From positions 1 through 6,891 of the forward strand of contig PIVH01000223.1 in NCBI GenBank assembly GCA_003354225.1: a stretch of 6,891 nt of DNA, given 5' to 3'. The position numbers were made by a program, and so were the translations under genes. A model generated the notes under the pieces. It had not been told where the DNA came from. It searched no databases and saw nothing but the letters and a program-made list of their open reading frames with translations. The stretch is from Globobulimina sp. (lineage: Eukaryota; Foraminifera; Rotaliida). Shown here one piece after another: positions 1 through 5,655 of the stretch. Numbering within the stretch: the first letter of the stretch is position 1; the number at the start of each line of letters is the position of its first letter.

Positions 1-2
1 GG

Positions 3-44
3 GATGAACGACGTTTAATTGATGAACTTAAAAGATGGAGTTAA
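3..44 (+). CDS. C-terminal tail of an upstream gene (partial)
   Basis: The frame starting at base 3 is open from the window edge to a TAA at 42-44 and reads DERRLIDELKRWS at its end. It is a charged, helix-like tail of 13 residues, too short to identify. Support is indirect: the Shine-Dalgarno site of the next gene (GGAG, 37-40) lies inside its last codons, and the next ATG follows the stop by one base, which is typical close packing in a phage operon. The frame from base 1 closes at 16-18, so it would leave a larger gap. The product is unknown and the reading frame is an inference. Confidence 0.45.
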   Translation, partial: DERRLIDELKRWS

Positions 45-45
45 T

Positions 46-543
46 ATGAGATTCTTTTGGCAATGTAAACATATTTTTAAAAAACCCACTCTACTTGTTG
101 ACGAATACCGAGAAGATGGTCTTCCTAGTGTGTTTTTCAGAAAGGTGTATGAAAAGCAATGCATCAAATGCCACAAATGTGAAATTTATGAAGTTAGGGA
201 TAGGGACGACAAACGACTTTATAACGAAACAGGTCAATTAACAAGCCGCGAAGAACGTTATGCTTCTGAAGCCAATTTTAAAGATTTACCTGAACCGACT
301 GACTATAGTCTTACAACACCACCAAGACCTGAGAGCGGGGTTACAATATCACCTGGGCGCGATGGCTCTGACGCAATCAGGGCATTTAATGAAGCGAGCT
401 CACGAATAGATGGGCGTGATGGCTCTGACGCAATCAGGGCATTTAATGAAGCGAGCTCACGAATAGATGGGCGCGGGCTTAAGATGTCAGACAGCATACA
501 TATATGCAATTGCGGAAAATTTAATCCACCTGGAGATGAGTAA
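46..543 (+). CDS. Small cysteine-rich, putative zinc-binding phage protein with tandem repeat
   Basis: I do not recognise a named family for this 165-residue protein. The N-terminal part has C7-x-H9 and then C39-x2-C42-x2-C45. This spacing resembles the CxH...CxxC zinc-binding layout found in small phage proteins, so metal binding is plausible but inferred. Residues 51-103 are charged and then proline-rich, probably disordered. Residues 104-122 and 123-141 are identical 19-residue repeats (starting GRDGSDAIR and ending SSRID). A final C154-x-C156 pair lies near the C-terminus. No signal peptide or membrane segment is visible. ATG at 46 is chosen because GGAG at 37-40 sits five bases upstream; the TTG at 19 and ATG at 22 lack such a site. 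The gene lies before the terminase genes and is probably separated from them by a terminator, so a role in packaging is not implied. Confidence 0.8.
   Translation: MRFFWQCKHIFKKPTLLVDEYREDGLPSVFFRKVYEKQCIKCHKCEIYEVRDRDDKRLYNETGQLTSREERYASEANFKDLPEPTDYSLTTPPRPESGVTISPGRDGSDAIRAFNEASSRIDGRDGSDAIRAFNEASSRIDGRGLKMSDSIHICNCGKFNPPGDE
355..468 (+). repeat. 57-bp in-frame tandem duplication
   Basis: Two adjacent 57-base units, 355-411 and 412-468, differ at one base only: C at 360 and T at 417, both giving Arg codons. A third copy begins (GGGCGCG at 469-475) and then diverges. The unit is exactly 19 codons, so the reading frame is kept. Its G+C is 30 of 57 bases (53%), visibly higher than the AT-rich surroundings. 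The near-identity suggests a recent duplication by slippage or unequal recombination. Confidence 0.97.
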
Positions 544-580
544 ACTTTAAACAAGATTTAAATGTATTTCCATTTCTTCC

Positions 581-616
581 TGTGTCATAATAGTTAAAAC
601 TGTTATGGCACATTTT
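581..616 (+). terminator. Probable Rho-independent terminator before terS
   Basis: The arms TGTGTCATAATAGTT (581-595) and AACTGTTATGGCACA (598-612) are inverted repeats of 15 bases separated by AA. The two departures from symmetry (T585 with G608, T591 with G602) are both G-U pairs in rightward RNA, so a stem of about 14 pairs with a UAAA loop can form. TTTT follows at 613-616. This fits an intrinsic terminator for the gene ending at 543. The stem is AU-rich and the T tract is short, so termination may be partial. An operator or an RNA-processing hairpin is an alternative. The terS ribosome site begins only seven bases beyond it. Confidence 0.6.
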
Positions 617-633
617 AGTATTTGGAGACTAGT

Positions 634-1284
634 ATGTCAGAAGACAAGATAAAAACAATCAGAGATATTTTAAAAAGTCTGCCTGATGAAATTAAAGAAT
701 TGGCAAAGGACCTTCCACCGAAATACGTTCAGGCGGCTAACTTTTACCTTTGTGGTAGTAATATGGTTAACGCATGTATTCGTGCAAGAATCATAAAAAC
801 TACCGATAGCGAGCAAGCTAAACGTATTAAAGCATCCAATGTAATCAACCATGGCGTGGTGTCAGAATACCGTCAGGCTGTTCAAAACTATCAATGTTCA
901 GAAACTGTAATGAACTTGCACGAAATTGACATTCGTCTATCTGCGATTGCACGTACTGATATTACTGAAATTGTATCATACGTTTCTGAACCTGTCATGG
1001 GACAGAATGCGCAAGGTGAAGATATATTGGTTGGATATAGGACTCGTCCTTATTTAGTTCCTATCGAACAACTAAGTGCAAATCAACGGAATTCCATTAA
1101 AGGTATCAAGCAATCTAAAACTGGTTTAGAAGTAGAGATGCATTGTGCGGTGAAGGCGATGGATATGTTAATTAAACGTAAAGGTGGCTATACTGAAAAC
1201 GTTAACACCAATGCTGTTGAGAAAACAGTACATGCGTTCATGCCTGGTAACAATCGTGGACCTAATTCAAAACCGTCAGAGTAG
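634..1284 (+). CDS. terS: Terminase small subunit
   Basis: This 216-residue protein is probably the DNA-recognition subunit of the packaging terminase, which binds the phage packaging site and delivers it to TerL in the host cytoplasm. Residues 28-86 follow the pattern of the Terminase_2-type family: an LPPKYVQAANFYL helix, a helix-turn-helix-like stretch around NMVNACIRARI, and then a helix ending in VVSEYRQAV. A second family-like segment is EIDIRLSAIARTDITEIV (97-114), and the stretch around HCAVKAMDMLIKRKG (170-184) resembles the usual C-terminal oligomerisation and TerL-contact region. The tail from about 190 is low in structure. ATG at 634 is chosen because GGAG (624-627) lies six bases upstream; a TTG at 622 would contain that site inside the gene. 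TerL starts nine bases downstream. The family match is by pattern recognition, supported by position directly before a clear terL. Confidence 0.88.
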   Translation: MSEDKIKTIRDILKSLPDEIKELAKDLPPKYVQAANFYLCGSNMVNACIRARIIKTTDSEQAKRIKASNVINHGVVSEYRQAVQNYQCSETVMNLHEIDIRLSAIARTDITEIVSYVSEPVMGQNAQGEDILVGYRTRPYLVPIEQLSANQRNSIKGIKQSKTGLEVEMHCAVKAMDMLIKRKGGYTENVNTNAVEKTVHAFMPGNNRGPNSKPSE

Positions 1285-1293
1285 GAACAGCCA

Positions 1294-2766
1294 ATGGAAT
1301 TAGACATTGACTATCTACATGGGTGGATGGAAGAATGTGGTATTGATAATCCACATAATATACCTAAAGAACTGCAAGATGAATTTGATGTTGAGTTTGA
1401 TATCGATACAATCCTATGGCCACAACCTGGAGGTCAAATGCAATATCAGTCTTGTGAGGCTGATATTATGCTCTACGGAGGTGAAGCAGGTTGCGGTAAG
1501 TCATACTCAATTCTTTATGAACATTTAAAATGGATAGATTTACCAAACTATGTAGGTGTTATTGGACGTAAGGAATATTCACAGATATTTGATGCCAACG
1601 GACTGTGGGATGAAGCAGGAAGACTTTACCCCCAGTTCGGTGGTCGTGGTACGAAAGGTGATAAGCCAAAATTTGTATTTCCATCGGGTGCTCAAATATT
1701 CTTCAAGCATTCTCAACATGCATCCAAAATCGATTTATACTGGCAAGGTCTTGCTGGCGCCGTAATTCAATTAGATGAGATTACTCAATTTTCAAAAGAT
1801 GAATTCCTCTATATTATGTCGCGTAACCGTTCAATGTCAGGTGTACGTTCATACATGCGAGGAACTTGTAATCCAGACCCAAATTCATTTGTACGCAAAA
1901 TGATTGATTGGTGGATTGATGATGAAGGATTTGTCATACAAGAACGTTCTGGCGTTATTCGTTATTTTGTACATTATGAAGATGAATTCCATTGGGCTGA
2001 CACAAGAGCTGAGTTAGTAGAGAAATTCAAACACAATAAAAAGCTTAAGCCGAAATCATTCACATTCATACGCGGACTATTATCCGATAACAAAATGTTA
2101 ATGGATAAAGACCCTGACTATGAAGCGTCAATGCAAAATCTATCAAAAGCACAACGTATGGCATTAGCTGAAGGTAACTGGAATGAAGTGGATAACCCAG
2201 AAGCAATCTTCCACAGGGATGATATTAACAGAAACCGAATAGATAAAATTCCACTTGACTTCCTGAGTCGTATTGTTGTCGCTATTGACCCTGCGGGTTC
2301 CACTAACGACACTTCTGACGAAACAGGTATTAACGTAACGGGTTTAGGTAAAGATGGACACGCTTACGTTCTGGAAGAGATAGCTGAGAAATGGAAACCT
2401 TCACAATGGGCAAAAGAAGCAATCCGTCTGTATGATAAGTACAATGCCGATTTGATAGTTGCAGAGAAGAATTTCGGCGGTGACATGGTTGCCAATACTA
2501 TTACTTCTGAGCGTTCTACTCTATTTCCTAAATTAGTTAATGCAAGTCGTGGTAAAGAATTACGGGCAGAACCTATATCAATTTTATACAAGAACAATGT
2601 CGTACATCACGTTGGTTATAATCTCGGAAGACTTGAAGGTGAAATGTGTAGTTGGATACCAGGTAAATCTAAAAAGTCTCCAAACAGATTGGATTCACTA
2701 GTTTGGTCAGTTACAGAACTATTGGTGGGACGAGGTAAAGGCATGCCTAACATACGTCAATTGTAA
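1294..2766 (+). CDS. terL: Terminase large subunit (ATPase-nuclease)
   Basis: This 490-residue protein is the motor that cuts concatemeric phage DNA and drives it through the portal by ATP hydrolysis. The N-terminal ATPase has Walker A GGEAGCGKS (62-70), a likely nucleotide-contacting Arg in GRKEY (R92), Walker B VIQLDEI with D161 and E162, and a coupling motif RGTCNPDP (189-196). The linker ends with the AEGNWN stretch (292-297) common in terminases. The C-terminal RuvC/RNase H-like nuclease shows the expected acidic residues: D332 in VVAIDPAG, E391 in VAEKNFGGD and D467 in NRLDSLVWS. Length is normal for the family and no active-site residue looks missing. The ribosome site AGGAA (1283-1287) overlaps the terS stop codon, with six bases to the ATG, so the two genes are probably translated together. 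Confidence 0.97.
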   Translation: MELDIDYLHGWMEECGIDNPHNIPKELQDEFDVEFDIDTILWPQPGGQMQYQSCEADIMLYGGEAGCGKSYSILYEHLKWIDLPNYVGVIGRKEYSQIFDANGLWDEAGRLYPQFGGRGTKGDKPKFVFPSGAQIFFKHSQHASKIDLYWQGLAGAVIQLDEITQFSKDEFLYIMSRNRSMSGVRSYMRGTCNPDPNSFVRKMIDWWIDDEGFVIQERSGVIRYFVHYEDEFHWADTRAELVEKFKHNKKLKPKSFTFIRGLLSDNKMLMDKDPDYEASMQNLSKAQRMALAEGNWNEVDNPEAIFHRDDINRNRIDKIPLDFLSRIVVAIDPAGSTNDTSDETGINVTGLGKDGHAYVLEEIAEKWKPSQWAKEAIRLYDKYNADLIVAEKNFGGDMVANTITSERSTLFPKLVNASRGKELRAEPISILYKNNVVHHVGYNLGRLEGEMCSWIPGKSKKSPNRLDSLVWSVTELLVGRGKGMPNIRQL

Positions 2767-2771
2767 TGTAC

Positions 2772-2800
2772 TTGACTTGACTATCTATATACTATTATTT
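2772..2800 (+). promoter_or_regulatory. Possible sigma70-like promoter upstream of portal gene
   Basis: The 59-base gap between terL and the portal gene contains two overlapping TTGACT hexamers (2772-2777 and 2777-2782), each one base from the consensus -35 TTGACA. AT-rich candidates for a -10 follow, the best being TATTAT at 2793-2798. The spacing from the first hexamer is 15 bases, which is short. No GC-rich terminator is visible in this gap. The gap itself is unusual among the tightly packed neighbours, but the promoter call remains weak. Confidence 0.3.
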
Positions 2801-2825
2801 AAATATTCATCAATTAGGGTACGAT

Positions 2826-4355
2826 ATGTTCTCTTTAAACCCAAAGAAGTGGCGCTCTAGTAAAACAAAGTCACAAGCAACACCTGTGGAAAAAAAGACC
2901 TTAGACATCAATAATACGCCAGGTGTGGTTAGTTGTGGTGATAGTTCTTTTATCGGATTCCTACAAGCAAATGGTAACGCTGATTTATCATTCTACACAA
3001 TGATTAATTATTACGAACGGTGCGGACCTTTGGCAGATGCAATAGATAAAGTCGCGCAAGAAGTTCAGACTATTCAACCTCTGGTATGGGATAAGCAAGA
3101 AGAGAAATTCATTGAACATCCTATTGATGAATTGATTAACTATCCTCACGCTGATATCTCCAGAGAAGACTTCTTCTTCGGACTATGCGCTATGTACTTA
3201 CTAACTGGTAATGTATTCCCATACGTCTCCTTAGGAGTAAAGAAGAGACCTCTTGAGATGAACTTCTATAGTCCTCAGTTCATTAACCTTCAGCCTGACT
3301 TCACGGACGGTTATATTGACCGAATAGTTAGCAATGGAGCATTCGGTACAGCTAATCAAGAAATTTATCAACGTTCTGAAGATATGCGAAGATTTCGTTA
3401 CTTGAACAAGGATGAAACTGCACAAGTATGGCCAATAAGACGATTTAACCCACGCGGCGGTACTGGTAATGAATTATATGGATTAAGTCCAATTACAAGT
3501 ATCTTTTACGAAATTGAGCAATACATTGCTTCAAGTACCCATAACTTATCCTTATTACTACGCGGTGCACGTCCGGGCGGTACCTTCAGTACTACAAATG
3601 ATATTCCATTAAGCGACGAACAATTTTCAAGAATGCAAGACCAAATTGATAAGTACTATGTTGGCGCTAATAATGCTGGTCGTCCCTTATTAATGGAAAA
3701 CACCACTTGGTCAGAGTCAATTGTTAACAACCGTGATATGGATTACAGCACAATGCGTAAGAATATTCAAGCGATGATTTACAACCGTTTGAATATTCCA
3801 TTGCCATCAATCTCTGGTGAAAACATGACTCTTGCTAATATGGATACCGCTAAACTTAACTTATACGATAATGCAGTAATGCCAATCACTAAAGTTTTGT
3901 TCAATCAATTAGGCAATTTTTTATTCCCATTGTACGAGGGAGTAAAAGGTGCACAACGTTATGAACTGCGTTTTGACGAAGGCGCAATACCAGCATTACA
4001 AATGCGTCGTAATGAAGTTGTTAAACTGCGTAAAGAAATCGGAGTCAATAGTGATAATGAACTTCGTTCTGGATTAGGCGACGGACCAATCATCGGTGGT
4101 GATGTAGTTTACAAACCCAACAACATGGTTCCAATCGGCATTGATGAAAATGACCCATTGTCAGTAATAGGTACGACAACTGAAACCGTAACTAATAACG
4201 TAACTAATGATGACGAAGTACCTATTCCCGAAGATGGAAGCAAAGCATTCAATACATTTGTTAAGACAATGCAACTTAAGCTAGACAGTAAAAAAGTACG
4301 TATATTCACTAACGCTGAAATTCTTGCTAAGGCAAAACAGTATGGCATTAAATAA
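2826..4355 (+). CDS. HK97-type phage portal protein
   Basis: This 509-residue protein is expected to form the dodecameric ring at one capsid vertex, through which TerL pumps DNA and to which the tail joins. Family-typical features appear in order: FIGFLQANG near the start (42-50), helix NYYERCGPLADAIDKVAQEV (61-80), ISREDFFFGLCAMYLLTGNVFPY (111-133), and NELYGLSPITSIFYEIEQYI (215-234) followed by LLLRGARPGG (243-252), where HK97-like portals carry their YGLSPL and NGA-x-P signatures. A long helical region follows around 262-330. The C-terminal 60 residues are polar and probably flexible. The start is the ATG at 2826, with AGGGT at 2816-2820 as a moderate ribosome site. The gene follows terL after 59 bases and overlaps the MuF-like gene by 14 bases. 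Length is at the upper end for the family; nothing looks broken. Confidence 0.93.
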   Translation: MFSLNPKKWRSSKTKSQATPVEKKTLDINNTPGVVSCGDSSFIGFLQANGNADLSFYTMINYYERCGPLADAIDKVAQEVQTIQPLVWDKQEEKFIEHPIDELINYPHADISREDFFFGLCAMYLLTGNVFPYVSLGVKKRPLEMNFYSPQFINLQPDFTDGYIDRIVSNGAFGTANQEIYQRSEDMRRFRYLNKDETAQVWPIRRFNPRGGTGNELYGLSPITSIFYEIEQYIASSTHNLSLLLRGARPGGTFSTTNDIPLSDEQFSRMQDQIDKYYVGANNAGRPLLMENTTWSESIVNNRDMDYSTMRKNIQAMIYNRLNIPLPSISGENMTLANMDTAKLNLYDNAVMPITKVLFNQLGNFLFPLYEGVKGAQRYELRFDEGAIPALQMRRNEVVKLRKEIGVNSDNELRSGLGDGPIIGGDVVYKPNNMVPIGIDENDPLSVIGTTTETVTNNVTNDDEVPIPEDGSKAFNTFVKTMQLKLDSKKVRIFTNAEILAKAKQYGIK

Positions 4356-5226
4356 AGCCGAACAGGAACGCAGAACAAGAGAGCAACTCGCACAGAAGCT
4401 ACGACTTGAAGCAGTAATGATTCCAAAGCTACGTGGCTTTTTTGCTCGTATGGATAAGCAGTTTAGACTCACTTATTTAGAATCAGCTACTATTATGACA
4501 GCAGATTCGTTCGAACCTGAGCTCCTAGAGATTATACGTGGACAGTTTCGAAGAGTGGTCAAGGTATTCGGCAGCAACGTTAGAAATGAGGTTAAATCAT
4601 ACTCACATCTTAATCTAGAGTACAAACAAAATGAAGCAACAATTGAAGAAGCATTACGCGAATTCATAACTGCTACTTCATTTGTGCATGCCGCATTTAT
4701 AAATAGAACAAACAATAAAATATACAATTATGCCGTACAGAAAGCTATTGTAGAATTAACACTCGCTGGCGAAGAAGTAACAAGAGAATCAGTAGCCAGA
4801 CGCGCATATGAAATTGCAAGAGTTCAGAATCTACCAAGAGCAAATAACATTGCGGTTACAGTTACTCAAAATGCCGCTGAAGGCGCAAAACAAACTGAAC
4901 TTGAAGCGTTAGTACGAGCAAGAACAACCATCAGTGGTATACCAGTACGTGATGCAACTGAGAAAGAATGGAACAGTGTTCTAGATAGTTTTACCCGCAT
5001 TGCACACGTTATCTCAGATGGACAAAGAGTTGCTTATGATGAACCTTATATCGTTGATGGGGAACTATTGATGTTCCCGGGCGATATATCGATGGGTGCA
5101 AGTGCAAAGAACACTAACCATTGTCGTTGCGGTTCGCAGCATGTATTGTCTGAATTTATGCTATCTTCTGAACAAGTAGACTTACGTCAACGCGATTTTA
5201 CACAATCTAACTCTCCTATAATTTAA
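4342..5226 (+). CDS. Mu gpF-like head morphogenesis protein
   Basis: This 294-residue protein is a minor head protein of the phage Mu gpF (SPP1 gp7) type. These proteins associate with the portal during head assembly and may travel with the DNA. Residues 1-200 are mainly charged helices. The diagnostic C-terminal domain spans about 195-263: W210, D215 and R219 in the helix before H222, then DG (226-227), DEPYIVDGELLMFPGD (233-248), MGASA (251-255) and the CRC motif at 261-263. The usual NCRC here reads HCRC, a small variation. No toxin-like extension follows, unlike some fused MuF proteins. ATG at 4342 is chosen because TAAGG (4328-4332) lies nine bases upstream; an in-frame TTG at 4324 has no good site. 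The start lies inside the last codons of the portal gene, which suggests translational coupling. Confidence 0.93.
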   Translation: MALNKAEQERRTREQLAQKLRLEAVMIPKLRGFFARMDKQFRLTYLESATIMTADSFEPELLEIIRGQFRRVVKVFGSNVRNEVKSYSHLNLEYKQNEATIEEALREFITATSFVHAAFINRTNNKIYNYAVQKAIVELTLAGEEVTRESVARRAYEIARVQNLPRANNIAVTVTQNAAEGAKQTELEALVRARTTISGIPVRDATEKEWNSVLDSFTRIAHVISDGQRVAYDEPYIVDGELLMFPGDISMGASAKNTNHCRCGSQHVLSEFMLSSEQVDLRQRDFTQSNSPII

Positions 5227-5280
5227 CTGTGTACTTAATTACGAAATCATGTTATGTCGATTGTTCGATTATTTGTTTTT
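5227..5280 (+). terminator. Weak candidate terminator after the MuF-like gene
   Basis: An imperfect stem can be drawn between 5236-5248 (TAAT, then CGAA and ATC) and 5259-5271 (GAT, TTCG, ATTA), with small bulges. It is followed by a T-rich tract TTTGTTTTT at 5272-5280. A smaller alternative hairpin is TCGA-TTGT-TCGA at 5257-5268. The stem is weak and partly AU-only, so the call rests mainly on the T tract and its position just after a gene end. Confidence 0.35.
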
Positions 5281-5365
5281 AACCTCTGTCAATATTATTA
5301 AAATGGTTCTAATATACGAATAGGTGTTCACGTCCTGTGGCATCTATCCTTATAAAGGAATTACA
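5281..5365 (+). promoter_or_regulatory. Leader with hairpin and Shine-Dalgarno site of the small structural gene
   Basis: This AT-rich leader contains a hairpin: ATAGGTG (5320-5326) pairs with CATCTAT (5341-5347), including one G-U pair, and inside it CAC (5329-5331) pairs with GTG (5337-5339) around a GTCCT loop. The ribosome site AAGGA (5355-5359) lies just downstream, six bases before the ATG. CCTT (5348-5351) can pair with AAGG (5355-5358), so the site could be partly masked. TAATAT at 5310-5315 is a poor -10 candidate without a convincing -35. Regulation here is inference. Confidence 0.35.
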
Positions 5366-5653
5366 ATGTCAAATCTCTTCGATGGCCTAGACGGCCGCTC
5401 AGATGGCACTGCTGATGGATTCAGTCTAGAATTCAAAATAACAGGTGCATTCAATATTCATATCTTTGGAACGTTTGGTGGAGCAGTAGTTACACTTCAA
5501 CGTTATTCAAACACAACATCTCTATTTGAAAATACCGACTTAGTATGGACCTCAACGGCTCAATTTCAAGGTTTGTACATTACCCCACGTAGTGTTTATC
5601 GTCTAAACATATCTGGTGTTACCACAACAGCGCTAATTGCAGAGAGGGCTTAA
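5366..5653 (+). CDS. Small beta-rich structural protein, putative decoration or fibre-associated
   Basis: I do not recognise a named family for this 95-residue protein. After a glycine- and aspartate-rich start (residues 1-18), the rest alternates short hydrophobic beta-type stretches with polar turns: FSLEFKI, FNIHIFGTFGG, VVTLQRYSN, LVWTSTAQFQGLYI and VYRLNISGV. This is the look of a small beta-sandwich as found in phage decoration, head-tail or fibre-base proteins. There are no cysteines, signal peptide or membrane segment. ATG at 5366 is supported by AAGGA six bases upstream; a GTG at 5324 would run through the leader hairpin. The next gene starts two bases after the stop, so the two are almost certainly co-translated and probably act together in the virion. 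The structural role is inferred from fold appearance and context. Confidence 0.8.
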   Translation: MSNLFDGLDGRSDGTADGFSLEFKITGAFNIHIFGTFGGAVVTLQRYSNTTSLFENTDLVWTSTAQFQGLYITPRSVYRLNISGVTTTALIAERA

Positions 5654-5655
5654 TT

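Noticed and set aside
19-45. Earlier starts (TTG 19, ATG 22) for the cysteine-rich gene
   Set aside because: No ribosome site stands before them, while ATG 46 has GGAG at the right distance.
303-554. Leftward 83-residue open frame that also contains two repeats
   Set aside because: It mirrors the rightward repeat gene: the 57-base unit has no stop in this antisense frame, and doubling it lengthens the frame automatically. It lacks a clear ribosome site, and all other genes read rightward.
4109-4472. Two leftward open frames across the portal-MuF junction
   Set aside because: Both overlap well-supported genes on the other strand and show low-complexity Leu/Ser/Val runs typical of antisense translation.
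4342-5226. MuF protein as a polymorphic toxin carrier
   Set aside because: The protein ends about 30 residues after the CRC motif, leaving no room for a fused effector domain.
5351-5358. TATAAAGG as a T4-type late promoter
   Set aside because: It resembles TATAAATA only partly, and it overlaps the ribosome site, which explains it better.
5324-5365. GTG start extending the small structural protein by 14 residues
   Set aside because: It would translate the leader hairpin and has no ribosome site; ATG 5366 has AAGGA six bases upstream.
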